Positions 33,157 through 42,225 of a stretch of DNA of 64,000 nt are shown in pieces. A model generated the notes under the pieces. That model was not told where the DNA came from. It worked only from the letters and a program-made list of their open reading frames with translations, and made no database searches. Position numbers and translations under genes: made by a program. Position 1 is the stretch's first letter. Each line of letters starts with the position of its first letter. The DNA is taken from the NCBI GenBank assembly GCA_900470095.1, contig UBZM01000023.1, positions 124,001 to 188,000 of the forward strand, in the 5' to 3' direction. This stretch comes from Hyphomicrobiales bacterium (lineage in GTDB: Bacteria > Pseudomonadota > Alphaproteobacteria > Rhizobiales > Beijerinckiaceae).

Positions 33157-34662
33157 TCACTTCTTCTTCAACCCGGCGAGGCGGATCATGCCGTCGGGAT
33201 TGATCACGAAGCCATCGATGTTGGAGCGCAGCGCAAAGAACACCGTCTGGTTGTAGAGATAGACGATCGGCAACTCGTCCTGCAGGATTGCCTGCGCTGC
33301 GTCGTAGAGCTTCTTGCGCTCAGCGACGTCATAGACGGTGCGCGCCTGGTCGAGCAGCTTGTCGACTTCCGGATTGCTGTAGCGTCCGTCGTTCTGGTTA
33401 CCCTTCGACGTCACGAACTGGTGGATATTGCCATCCGGGTCGATGCGGCCGGACCAGCCGATGCGGCTCATCTGGAACTTGCCCTGCTGCTGGTCGCGCA
33501 GCTGGCTCGCGAATTCGCTCGAGCGGATCTGGATGTCGATGCCGGCTTCCTGAGCCATTGCCTGGATGACCTGGCCAAGCTGCGCGTCGACGGGATTGTT
33601 GGTGACGAAGAGCTCGGCCGAGACCTTTTCGGCACCGGCCGCCTTGAGCAGCGCCTTCGCCTTGGCGACGTCGCGCGCCGGCACCGGGAAGTCGGCGCTG
33701 AGATAGGGGTTGCCGGGATTGAAGGGCTGGATCATCGGCTCGTACAGCCCTTCGAACACGACCTGGCTCAGGACCTTGCGGTCGATTGCGAGCGAAAGGG
33801 CCTGGCGGACGCGCTTGTCCTTGCCCATCGGCTGGTTCGCCGCCTCGCCATTGGACGTGTTGATGGTGATGCCCTGGTAGCCGAGATTCGATGTGCTCGC
33901 GATCTTGAGCGACTTGTCGCCCCGGGCCCCCGGTACGTCGGTCGGGGCAAGGCGCTCCAGCATGTCGAGCTCGCCAGCCCGCAGATTGGCGAGGCGGACC
34001 GTGGTGTCGGGGATCGAACGATAGAGCACCCGGTCGAACTGATAGTTCGCTGCCTCCCAATGCTCCTTGAACTTCTCCAGCACGATGCGGTCGTTCTGGA
34101 CGCGCTCGACGAACTTGTAGGGGCCGGAGCAGATCGGCTTGGCGCCGACATCGCCGCTGAGGCTCTTGGGAGCCAGCATCATGCCGGCGCGGTCCGTCAA
34201 TTGGGCAAGCAGCGTCGCGTCAGGACGCTTGAGCTTCAGCACGAGCGTGGTGGCATCGACGGCCTCGACGCTGTCGACCGAGGCAAGTTCCGATTTCCGC
34301 AGGGAATCCGGCAGCGTCCGCGCGCGTTCTAGATTGGCCTTGGCGGCTTCGGCATTGAAGGCCTCGCCGTCATGGAACTTCGCGTCGCTGCGCAGCTTCA
34401 TGGTCAGCGTCAGCCCGTCCGGCGAGAACGACCATTCGGTCGCCAAGCGCGGGACCAGCTTGAGGTCAGGCGTGATATCGAGCAGCCGGTCGCACAAGCC
34501 CATGAAGACGATGCGACCGACGAAGGTGCGCGCCTTGTGGGGATCGAGCACGTCGGGGTCTTCCTGCAGGCCGACACGCAGGGTGTTCGGCGCCTGCGCC
34601 ACAGCTGGCAGGCTGGCGATCGTCAAGAAGGTCGCTGAAACCAGCGCGGCAATGAGCTTCAT
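33157..34662 (-). CDS. Opp/Dpp-type ABC transporter substrate-binding protein 2
   Basis: A 501-residue SBP_bac_5 protein with a Sec signal peptide (MKLIAALVSATFLTIASLPAVAQA, cleavage near residue 23; written as one short stretch ending in AVAQA) and an AGGGGAAAA ribosome-binding site. The family core is clear: TLRVGLQEDPDVLDPHKA, then WSFSPDGLTLTMKLRSDAKFHDGEAF. It is unrelated at close range to SBP 1 (Tat-exported), so the two modules are independent. First gene of SBP-permease-permease-GGT-DUF1028; the ligand may be a gamma-glutamyl or small peptide-like compound (inference). Confidence 0.92.
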   Translation of the reverse strand: MKLIAALVSATFLTIASLPAVAQAPNTLRVGLQEDPDVLDPHKARTFVGRIVFMGLCDRLLDITPDLKLVPRLATEWSFSPDGLTLTMKLRSDAKFHDGEAFNAEAAKANLERARTLPDSLRKSELASVDSVEAVDATTLVLKLKRPDATLLAQLTDRAGMMLAPKSLSGDVGAKPICSGPYKFVERVQNDRIVLEKFKEHWEAANYQFDRVLYRSIPDTTVRLANLRAGELDMLERLAPTDVPGARGDKSLKIASTSNLGYQGITINTSNGEAANQPMGKDKRVRQALSLAIDRKVLSQVVFEGLYEPMIQPFNPGNPYLSADFPVPARDVAKAKALLKAAGAEKVSAELFVTNNPVDAQLGQVIQAMAQEAGIDIQIRSSEFASQLRDQQQGKFQMSRIGWSGRIDPDGNIHQFVTSKGNQNDGRYSNPEVDKLLDQARTVYDVAERKKLYDAAQAILQDELPIVYLYNQTVFFALRSNIDGFVINPDGMIRLAGLKKK

Positions 34663-35051
34663 CGGTTTTCCCCTGTTGGATTTCTGTGTGAGGCGCGTTC
34701 GCGCGGTCGGATGGTGATCTGGCGTATGGCCTGCCGAACGCAGGTCGTTTGCGCCGCTGGCTCGATATGCAGAATCCGAAAGCGAAGAGCCTCCCGGGTT
34801 GGTCCCGTTCAGCACCAAGTTGGCGCAAGTTTCGGCGGCCGTCGATCATGCGCTGCATCATTCTTGCGTGGGTGTTGTTCCCGGGGTGCGGTTCAGCTTG
34901 TATGCAAGTTGGCGGCCAAGCTCTCCGCTTCTAGCTGAGGCCGGCATGTCCGGGCAACGCGCGCGCAGGGCGTGATCTCTGCTATGCCTGCGCCGGACGG
35001 ATACGGGTGTCAGGCGCGGTTTGTATGCGCTGGAAACAGGGAATGGGACGG
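34663..35051. other. Divergent intergenic region between SBP 2 and otnK
   Basis: 389 bases with no convincing gene. It holds a 10-base direct repeat CAAGTTGGCG (34816-34825 and 34905-34914), each copy preceded by GTTCAGC, the near-palindrome CTTGTATGCAAG (34897-34908, 10 of 12 positions symmetric), and a possible minus-strand sigma-54 promoter overlapping both at 34903-34920. Confidence 0.55.
34903..34920 (-). promoter_or_regulatory. Possible sigma-54 promoter for opp-type operon 2
   Basis: Read on the minus strand, CTTGGCCGCCAACTTGCA has GG and GC exactly 10 bases apart, a perfect TTGCA -12 element and TTGGC at -24, but ACG of the -24 consensus is replaced by CGC. The leader to the SBP 2 start would be about 230 bases, which is long. 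Confidence 0.35.
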
Positions 35052-36317
35052 ATGCTTCTGGGTGTGATTGCCGACGACATGACGGGTGCGACCGACGTCG
35101 CCCTGATGCTGAACCGGGCCGGAATGCGGACGGTTCAGGTGATCGGCGCGCCATCGGCCAATGCAACATTGCCGGAGGCCGATGCGGTTGTCGTCGCGTT
35201 GAAATCGCGCACCAATCCGGTTTCGGAAGCGGTGGCGCAGTCGCTCGCCGCCTGCGAGGCTCTGCTCGCCGCCGGCGCGCGCCAGATCCTGTTCAAATAT
35301 TGCTCGACCTTCGACTCGACCCCGCATGGCAATATCGGCCCCGTGGCGGACGCCCTGATGCGTCGGCTCGGTGCAGAGAGCGTCATCATTTGCCCGGCCT
35401 TTCCGGCGAATGGCCGCTCGATCTATCAGGGCTATCTCTTCGTCGGCTCCGTGCCCCTGCATGAGAGCTCGATGAAGGACCATCCGCTGACGCCGATGCG
35501 GGATTCAAACCTGATGCGCCTGATGGCGGCGCAGACCGAGACCCCGGTCGGCCATATCGGATACAGCACGGTTCTGGCTGGGCCCGATGCGGTCAAGACC
35601 CGGTTGGCGGAACTGGCGGGGCAGGGCGTACGCTATGTCGTGACCGACGCGCTCACCAATGACGACCTGATGGTGCTGGGCGCCGCGGTCGATGGAGCGG
35701 TACTGCTGACCGGCGGCTCCGGCATCGCGATGGGGCTGCCGCAGAACTTCCGCAAGGCAGGGCTGTTGCCGGATCGCGATATCGCGGCGCAGCTCGAGGC
35801 GCCCGAGGGGCGGGCCGGCATTATTTCGGGCAGCTGCTCCACCGCCACGCGCGGCCAGATCAAGGCGGCGCTTGACGTCGGTTATCCCGCGCTGAAGGTC
35901 GACCCGCTGGCTCTGGCCACAGGCGAGCAGACGGCGCAGATCCTGGCGGATTGGGCGTTGGCGCAACCGGCCGATCGCCCCTTTCTCGTCTATTCCAGCG
36001 ATGACCCGGCCGAAGTCGCCGCGATCCAGGGGCAGCTTGGCCGCGACAAGGCCGGTGAGATCGTCGAGCAGGCCTTTGCTGAGGCAGCGCGCCTGCTGGC
36101 CAAGGGCGGTGTCACGCGCCTGCTCGTCGCTGGCGGCGAGACCTCGGGCGCCGTTGTCCAGGGGCTCGGCATCCAGACGCTCGAGATTGGGCCTGAGATC
36201 GATCCCGGTGTGCCGTGGACTCGCGTCGTCGGCAGCCCTGCCATGGCTGTTGCACTGAAGTCCGGAAATTTCGGCGCGCCTGACTTCTTCCTGAAGGCAT
36301 GGAGCCTGCTCCGCTAG
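35052..36317 (+). CDS. otnK: Four-carbon acid sugar kinase (3-oxo-tetronate kinase type)
   Basis: A 421-residue DUF1537-family kinase. The N-domain begins MLLGVIADDMTGATDVA with the IADD(L/M)TGA signature, and the C-terminal nucleotide-binding domain has RLLVAGGETSGAVVQGL. OtnK phosphorylates 3-oxo-tetronate in four-carbon acid-sugar catabolism; usual partners otnC, otnI or a dehydrogenase are absent, so the exact substrate is open. ATG 35052 gives the standard start; GGGA upstream serves it. The TAG stop (36315-36317) is the left terminus of repeat A4. Confidence 0.88.
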   Translation: MLLGVIADDMTGATDVALMLNRAGMRTVQVIGAPSANATLPEADAVVVALKSRTNPVSEAVAQSLAACEALLAAGARQILFKYCSTFDSTPHGNIGPVADALMRRLGAESVIICPAFPANGRSIYQGYLFVGSVPLHESSMKDHPLTPMRDSNLMRLMAAQTETPVGHIGYSTVLAGPDAVKTRLAELAGQGVRYVVTDALTNDDLMVLGAAVDGAVLLTGGSGIAMGLPQNFRKAGLLPDRDIAAQLEAPEGRAGIISGSCSTATRGQIKAALDVGYPALKVDPLALATGEQTAQILADWALAQPADRPFLVYSSDDPAEVAAIQGQLGRDKAGEIVEQAFAEAARLLAKGGVTRLLVAGGETSGAVVQGLGIQTLEIGPEIDPGVPWTRVVGSPAMAVALKSGNFGAPDFFLKAWSLLR

Positions 36318-36415
36318 GTCATCGAACCGGATATCGTATCCGGTCCGATACCTAGGTTCTATGTTTGCATCGGCTTTTCCGAAAACCGCGATCCACTTTT
36401 CGGGCCGATGCTCCA
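36315..36415 (-). repeat. Intergenic two-hairpin repeat, subfamily A, copy A4
   Basis: A 101-base copy between otnK and matA. The left end TAGGTCATCGA includes the otnK stop codon; the minus-strand end reads TGGAGCATCGG. The ACCGGATA/TATCCGGT stem and the CATCGGC...GCCGATG hairpin with AAAA/TTTT core are intact. Confidence 0.85.
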
Positions 36416-36488
36416 GCCAGGACAGGCCTTTCATTTCGGCGCAGCAAAACTCGTATAGGATCGCATCACGAGGGCAGCGGAGACGGGG

Positions 36489-37823
36489 ATGGACATGGCG
36501 TTTCTGGGCGAACTCCTCACGAGCGTGGCGGACCGTGGCCGCGCGCTGATCGGCCTTGAGCGCTTCGCCGGGAACCGCAACCGGTCGCTTGACCGGCTCT
36601 GCGAGGATCTGTTGTCAGGGCGCGGTGAGGCCTCCGGCATGGCATTGGCGCAGGCCGTTCTCGACCAGTGGGAACGGCTCGATCCGCCCGGGCGCCTCAG
36701 TTTCTTCCGCTTGCTCCAGGATCGCTTCGGTCCGGATCAGGAGAAGTTGAGCGCCGCCATCGCGCGCTACCAGAATGAGCCGGACGCGGCTGCGATCGCA
36801 GCGCTGCACATTGCCTCCGAGCCGCGCCGGCAGGAACTCTTCCGCCGCCTCAACCTCGCGCCCGGCGGCACCCATGTGCTGGTCCGCATGCGGGAGGCGC
36901 TGTTCGAGGCCATCGAGGCCGAGCCGGCGCTGAAGCCGGTCGACACCGATTTCCGGCATCTCTTCGGCTCCTGGTTCAATCGCGGCTTCCTGGTGCTGCG
37001 CCGCATTGACTGGCATACGCCGGCCAATGTGCTGGAGAAGGTGATCCGCTACGAGGCGGTGCACGAGATCCAGGGCTGGGACGATCTGCGCCGCAGGCTC
37101 GAACCGGCAGACAGGCGCTGTTTCGCCTTCTTTCATCCGCAGCTTGTCGATGAGCCGCTGATCTTCGTCGAGGTTGCGCTGACGGGCGCGATCCCGCGCA
37201 GCATTGCTGAAGTCCTGAGTGAGGAGCGCGAGGTCCTCCCGGCCCAGAATGCATCGACGGCGGTGTTCTATTCGATCTCGAACTGCCAGGAGGGGCTGCG
37301 TGGCATTTCATTCGGCAATTTCCTGATCAAACAGGTCGCCGAGGACCTGAAGCGCGAGCTGCCCGGGCTGGACACCTTCGTCACGCTCTCGCCCGTTCCC
37401 GGTTTTGCGCGCTGGCTTGCGGGCGTCGTCGCCGAGCCCGGTGACCCGCCGCTCACCAATGAGGAGCTCTCGGAGCTTGCCCGCCCGCTCGGCGAGACCA
37501 TCGCGCTCGACGAGCCGGAGAGGGCGCGACGCGACAAGCTGCTCGGCCAGATGGCGGCGCATTATCTGCTGCGCGCCCGCGCGTCGTCCGGGCGCGTCAT
37601 CGACCCTGTTGCACGCTTCCATCTCGGCAATGGTGCAAGGCTGGAGCGCATCAATGTCAGCGGCAATCTCTCGGCCCGGGGTTTGCGCGAATCGCACGGC
37701 GTGATGGTCAATTACCGCTACGATCTCGGCGATATCGAAGCCAATCATGAGGCTTTCGCCAGCCGCAACACCGTCGTCGCTTCGTCCGCCGTCCGTAAGC
37801 TGCTACGTCCTGCCTCCGCCTGA
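36489..37823 (+). CDS. matA: Malonyl-CoA decarboxylase
   Basis: A 444-residue protein with the two-domain layout of malonyl-CoA decarboxylase: a helical N-domain to about residue 150, then a GNAT-like catalytic domain. Typical segments are YEAVHEIQGWDDLRRRL, RRCFAFFHPQLVDEPLIFVEVAL, FYSISNCQEGLRGISFGNFLIK and the C-terminal SHGVMVNYRYD with the catalytic His. It converts malonyl-CoA to acetyl-CoA and CO2. It is followed after 20 bases by malonyl-CoA synthetase; together they allow growth on or detoxification of malonate. Confidence 0.93.
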   Translation: MDMAFLGELLTSVADRGRALIGLERFAGNRNRSLDRLCEDLLSGRGEASGMALAQAVLDQWERLDPPGRLSFFRLLQDRFGPDQEKLSAAIARYQNEPDAAAIAALHIASEPRRQELFRRLNLAPGGTHVLVRMREALFEAIEAEPALKPVDTDFRHLFGSWFNRGFLVLRRIDWHTPANVLEKVIRYEAVHEIQGWDDLRRRLEPADRRCFAFFHPQLVDEPLIFVEVALTGAIPRSIAEVLSEEREVLPAQNASTAVFYSISNCQEGLRGISFGNFLIKQVAEDLKRELPGLDTFVTLSPVPGFARWLAGVVAEPGDPPLTNEELSELARPLGETIALDEPERARRDKLLGQMAAHYLLRARASSGRVIDPVARFHLGNGARLERINVSGNLSARGLRESHGVMVNYRYDLGDIEANHEAFASRNTVVASSAVRKLLRPASA

Positions 37824-37843
37824 ACGAAAACTCGAGACCTGTC

Positions 37844-39373
37844 ATGGCCAATCATCTGTTCGACCTCGTCACTGCGCGGATTCCTGCGCCGGACGCTCCC
37901 TTCGCGCTTCTCGATGACGGCCGTCGCTACAGCTATGCCGAGATGGTCGCGGTATCCGCCCGCTTCGCCAATGCCCTGGTGGCGCTTGGCGTGAAGCCGG
38001 GCGACCGCGTTGCCGTGCAAGTGGAAAAGAGCATCGAGGCGCTGATGCTCTATCTCGGCACGATCCGCGCCGGCGCCGTCTTCCTGCCGCTGAATACGGC
38101 CTACACCCCAGCGGAGATCGAGTATTTCCTTGGAGACGCCGAGCCTGCGGTCTTCGTGTGCGACCCCGCCAGGGCCGAGGCCCTGCAGCCTTATGCCGAG
38201 AAGGCCGGCGCCAGGCTGGAAACGCTCGGTGTCGCGACAGGGACGCTCTTCGACAAGGCTGCCAGCGCTTCCGCAGAATTTGCCGATGTCGCGCGTGGCC
38301 CGGACGACCTGGCCGCGATCCTCTACACCTCGGGGACGACCGGGCGTTCCAAGGGCGCGATGCTGAGCCATGACAATCTGGCCTCGAATGCGCTCGCGCT
38401 CGTCGACTACTGGCGCTTCAGCAAGGACGACCGGCTGCTGCATGCGCTGCCGATCTTCCATACGCATGGCCTCTTCGTCGCGACCAATGTCGTGCTCTTT
38501 GCCGGCGCTTCGATGATCCTGCTGCCGAAATTCGATCCCGAGCAGATCATGAAATACCTGCCGCAGGCGACCTGCATGATGGGCGTGCCGACCTTCTATG
38601 TCCGGCTGCTGCAGGATCCGCGCCTGACCAAGGACGCGACCCGGCATATGCGCCTCTTCGTCTCCGGTTCGGCGCCGCTGCTCGCCGAGACGCATCGCGA
38701 ATGGCGCGAGCGCACCGGCCACGCGATCCTCGAGCGCTACGGCATGACCGAGACCAACATGAACACCTCCAACCCCTATGAGGGCGAGCGTGTTGCCGGC
38801 ACGGTCGGTTTCCCGCTGCCGGGCGTAAGTGCGCGCGTCACCGATCCGGAAACCGGCAGGACGCTTGGTGCCGACGAGATCGGCATGATCGAGGTCAAGG
38901 GCCCGAACGTCTTCAAGGGGTACTGGCGCAATCCGGAGAAGACCAAGGCCGAGTTCCGCAACGATGGCTTCTTCATCACCGGCGACCTCGGCAAGATCGA
39001 CCCCGCCGGCTATGTCCATATCGTCGGGCGCGGCAAGGACCTGATCATCACCGGCGGCTACAACGTCTATCCGAAGGAAGTCGAGACCGAGATCGACGAG
39101 ATGCCGGGCGTGATCGAGAGTGCGGTCATCGGTTGTCCCCATCCCGATTTCGGCGAGGGGGTGACGGCCGTGGTCGTGGTCAAGCCCGGCGCCGAGATCA
39201 CCGCCGCGTCGATCTCGAAGGCGCTCGACCAGCGCCTCGCCAAGTTCAAGCTGCCGAAGCAGGTCTTCATCGTGCCCGAACTGCCGCGCAACACCATGGG
39301 CAAGGTCCAGAAGAACCTGCTGCGCGACAGCTATCGCGACATCTACGCCAAGACCGCCAAAGCGGGGGAGTAA
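37844..39373 (+). CDS. matB: Malonyl-CoA synthetase
   Basis: A 509-residue acyl-adenylate-forming enzyme. The AMP-binding P-loop YTSGTTGRSKGA is near residue 160, followed by HALPIFHTHGLFVATNV, the aromatic/ATP motif YGMTETNMN, the hinge TGDLGKIDPAGYVHIVGRGKDLIITGGYNVYP, and the C-terminal catalytic Lys in NTMGKVQKN. HTHGLF and YGMTETNM are features of MatB rather than general acyl-CoA ligases. It makes malonyl-CoA from malonate, CoA and ATP. No matC transporter or MatR-type regulator lies beside it. Confidence 0.92.
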   Translation: MANHLFDLVTARIPAPDAPFALLDDGRRYSYAEMVAVSARFANALVALGVKPGDRVAVQVEKSIEALMLYLGTIRAGAVFLPLNTAYTPAEIEYFLGDAEPAVFVCDPARAEALQPYAEKAGARLETLGVATGTLFDKAASASAEFADVARGPDDLAAILYTSGTTGRSKGAMLSHDNLASNALALVDYWRFSKDDRLLHALPIFHTHGLFVATNVVLFAGASMILLPKFDPEQIMKYLPQATCMMGVPTFYVRLLQDPRLTKDATRHMRLFVSGSAPLLAETHREWRERTGHAILERYGMTETNMNTSNPYEGERVAGTVGFPLPGVSARVTDPETGRTLGADEIGMIEVKGPNVFKGYWRNPEKTKAEFRNDGFFITGDLGKIDPAGYVHIVGRGKDLIITGGYNVYPKEVETEIDEMPGVIESAVIGCPHPDFGEGVTAVVVVKPGAEITAASISKALDQRLAKFKLPKQVFIVPELPRNTMGKVQKNLLRDSYRDIYAKTAKAGE

Positions 39374-39388
39374 CCCAGCGCCGCGCGG

Positions 39389-40153
39389 TCAAACCCGCGC
39401 GGGCTCCCTGATTTCGATGGTTTCGCCGTCATCGGGGATCAACAGGCGCTCTGGCCCGATACCGCGCTGTTCCGCGGCCTTGCGCAAGGCCGCCCGGCTG
39501 ACGCTCGCATGGTCGAGCGCTTCCATATGGGTCGCAATGACGATGGCCTCGGGGGCTACTTCGCAGAGTGCCAGCGTCTGTGCGTCGTCCATCACGATCA
39601 GGGTGTTGTCCCAGAGTGCGCCGCAGGAATGGGTGACGATCACATCCGGCGCGGTCGCTGAAACCGCTTCGAGCAGCGGCGGATAGAGAATGCTGTCCCC
39701 GCACCAATAGAGCGTCGGCTCGCCCGGCGCTTCCAGGCTGAAGCCCATCACCGGCCCCATCTTCTCGACGACGGCGCCGCTGCCATGCTGCGCCGGGACG
39801 CGCTTCAGGATAATCGGTCCGATCCGTTGGAAGCACTCCACGGGCGTGACCGACTGGAAACCCGCCTCCACGATCCGGTCCTCGTCGCCGGGGCGACAGG
39901 TCAGCGGCAGGTATTTGGGAATGCGCTCCTTCGCGACGCTATCGAAATGGTCGGAATGCAGGTGCGAGACGATCACCTGGTCGACACCATCGAGAATGCT
40001 CTCGATCGGCTCGGGCAGCTCGACCATCGGGTTTGCGGATTTGCCGGTGAAAGAAGGGCGGCCGTGCATGGGGCCGAAATCAGGGTCGATCAGGAACGTC
40101 CTGCCCGCATAGACAAGCTTGAGCGTGGCATTGCGGAGGAGTTGGAGCCGCAT
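39389..40153 (-). CDS. MBL-fold metallohydrolase
   Basis: A 254-residue metallo-beta-lactamase-fold protein. The HxHxDH motif is His64-Leu-His66-Ser-Asp68-His69 (SHLHSDHFD). Further ligands are the AQHG segment, WCGDSIL and IATHMEALDH near the C-terminus. It belongs to the UlaG/UPF0173-like cytoplasmic group that includes L-ascorbate-6-phosphate lactonases and many uncharacterised hydrolases. It is convergent with matB (15-base gap) and shows no operon partner. Confidence 0.8.
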   Translation of the reverse strand: MRLQLLRNATLKLVYAGRTFLIDPDFGPMHGRPSFTGKSANPMVELPEPIESILDGVDQVIVSHLHSDHFDSVAKERIPKYLPLTCRPGDEDRIVEAGFQSVTPVECFQRIGPIILKRVPAQHGSGAVVEKMGPVMGFSLEAPGEPTLYWCGDSILYPPLLEAVSATAPDVIVTHSCGALWDNTLIVMDDAQTLALCEVAPEAIVIATHMEALDHASVSRAALRKAAEQRGIGPERLLIPDDGETIEIREPARV

Positions 40154-40347
40154 GAGTGTCTCCGGACAGTTGCAATGCAGCTCATCATGCGTTCTCCCGC
40201 TCGCCAGCGGCCAGTTCTATTTTGTGAAGTCGACAGCACTCGGCAGTGATCAATGCCCGCCCTGGTTTCAGATATCGGAGAAACTCTCGCGGCCTCCCAA
40301 AGACCTACGCCTTTGGACTATACATCCGCGAGGGTTGGCGAGCGGGC

Positions 40348-42069
40348 TCAGCCCTTGGATTGCGGTACCAAGCCAAGATCGAAATCAGCCTCGGCGGCGG
40401 ACGCTTCGCGGTGCCTGAGGCGGCTCTCCCGCAATTCGCCGGCCGTCTCGAGGATGGGATAGGCGATCGATGTGATGTGCCCGTGGATGCGCTTGAGGTC
40501 GCGCAACACGTCGAGATGGATCGAACTCGTCTCGATCGATTCCGGCACGCCGCTGCGCAGCCGCTCGTAATGGCTTTCGGTCGCACGGCGCTCGGCGGAA
40601 CGCATCACGGCCTTCTCATCGAAGAGTTGACGCGCCAATGCGATGTCGCGTGTCGCGAGGACGTTCAAGGCCAGCCGCAAGCTATGGGACACCCGCGCGT
40701 GCAGTGCGCTGATCTCGGCAAGCCCCTCTGCCGAGAAGCGATAGCCCTTGCGGATCTTCTTCTCGGCCAGTTCCCGGAGGTTCTTGTCTATGACGTCGCC
40801 GATATGCTCGAGATTGGTGTTCAGCGTGATGATCTCGAGCAGACGGCGGCTTTCCTCCGTGCTCAGCTCGGACCGGGACAGGCGTACCAGATAGAGCTTG
40901 ATCGCCTCGTGGATCGTATCGACGCCGTCATCGGCCTGCGAGATCTCGCGGGACAGCTTGATCTGATCGCCATCGAGCAGGGTCAGCGTGTCCTTCAGCA
41001 TCTCGCCGACACGGTCGCCGAGATGGAGCGTCTCGCGCATCGCACAGGCCAGCGCTTCCGACGGGCTGTCGAGCACGCCGGGGTCGAGATAGAGCGGCCG
41101 GATCACGCGCTCGTTTGTCGGCGCGCTCGGCATGAGCCGCAGGACGAGGTCGGAAATCGGCGTGATGAAGGGCAGGAACAGCAGCCCGCCGGCGATGTTG
41201 AGCGCCAGATGCAGCTCGACTGCGAGCCGTCCGGGATGGAGTGACAGGGAAGAGAACCAATTGGCGAGTGGGCCGGCGAACGGGATCACGATGACGGCGA
41301 TGACGAGGCGCGTCAGCAGATTGGCGACGGCGACACGGCGCTGCGCGATGGGGGCGCCGAGCTGGTCTATGACCGGAACCAGGGCATTGCCGAGATTCGC
41401 CCCGACGATCAGCGTCACGGCCATGGTCGGGGAGAGCAGCCCGCCTGACCAGAAAGAGGCGATCAGCAGCACGATGGCGAGGCTGGAATGGGTCAGCCAG
41501 GTCGCGGCAACAGCAACGAGGACGGCGATGACCGGCTCGCCGGCCAGTGCCTGCAGAATGAGCTTGAAGGTCGGAGATTGTGCGAGCGGAGCGGCGGCGG
41601 ATTTCAGCTCGACGAGCGAGAGCAGGATGAGCCCGATGCCGACCAGGACACGGCCGATATTGCGCGCCCGGTCCATTGCCTCGTTGGCGAGATAGAGCGC
41701 AACGCCGACGGCGAGGCAAAGCCCCCAGATCCAGCCAAGGTCAAGCGAGACGAGAAAGGCCGCGAGCGCCGTGCCGATATTGGCGCCGAGCAGCACGGCA
41801 AGCGCCATCGGCAGGGTGATCAGCGATTGGCCCGCGAAGGAGGAGAGCAGCAGCGTCGTCGCCGTCGAACTTTGCAGCACCAGCGTCACCGCGGCACCAC
41901 TGGCCAGCGCCGTGAAGCGGTTGCGCGTGAAGCGTGCGAGCGCTTGCCGCAGGGAGGAGCCGAAAGCCCGCGTGGCGCCCGTTCTGACCAGGCGCACGGC
42001 CCAGATCAGCAGAGCCACCGCCCCTGCAAGGTGGATCAGGACCGAGGTGGTGCTGTCGACTGCGTTCAT
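40348..42069 (-). CDS. Na+/phosphate cotransporter family protein with PhoU-like domain
   Basis: A 573-residue protein. Residues ~1-310 form two inverted NptA/SLC34-type repeats, marked by VLQSSTATTLLLSSFAG and THSSLAIVLLIASFW. Residues ~340-560 are a PhoU-like helical domain (SREISQADDGVDTIHEAIKLYLVRLSR...NLEHIGDVID). It imports phosphate using sodium, probably with PhoU-like autoregulation. ATG 42069 is taken as start, as it lies just before the first helix; an upstream in-frame start at 42102 is possible. The upstream minus-strand region is AT-rich with TATAAG, but no Pho box was recognised. Confidence 0.88.
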   Translation of the reverse strand: MNAVDSTTSVLIHLAGAVALLIWAVRLVRTGATRAFGSSLRQALARFTRNRFTALASGAAVTLVLQSSTATTLLLSSFAGQSLITLPMALAVLLGANIGTALAAFLVSLDLGWIWGLCLAVGVALYLANEAMDRARNIGRVLVGIGLILLSLVELKSAAAPLAQSPTFKLILQALAGEPVIAVLVAVAATWLTHSSLAIVLLIASFWSGGLLSPTMAVTLIVGANLGNALVPVIDQLGAPIAQRRVAVANLLTRLVIAVIVIPFAGPLANWFSSLSLHPGRLAVELHLALNIAGGLLFLPFITPISDLVLRLMPSAPTNERVIRPLYLDPGVLDSPSEALACAMRETLHLGDRVGEMLKDTLTLLDGDQIKLSREISQADDGVDTIHEAIKLYLVRLSRSELSTEESRRLLEIITLNTNLEHIGDVIDKNLRELAEKKIRKGYRFSAEGLAEISALHARVSHSLRLALNVLATRDIALARQLFDEKAVMRSAERRATESHYERLRSGVPESIETSSIHLDVLRDLKRIHGHITSIAYPILETAGELRESRLRHREASAAEADFDLGLVPQSKG

Positions 42070-42167
42070 CTCGTACGGTGGTCTCCGAATCGGGGGTGCC
42101 AAGGGCCTCGCGAAGCGCAGCCAATCTAGCTGAATTTCATTAGCCGTCTTATAAAATATGCGGGTTG

Positions 42168-42189
42168 AAAGGGGCCATTTGATGACCCC
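42168..42189 (-). terminator. Terminator after the FMN reductase gene
   Basis: On the minus strand GGGGTCA pairs with TGGCCCC (one G-U pair) around TCAAA, followed by TTT. It lies 37-58 bases beyond the reductase stop and separates it from the Na/Pi gene promoter. Confidence 0.6.
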
Positions 42190-42225
42190 TCTCCCGGCTA
42201 TTGTTGTCGGTGGTTGCTGATCGGT

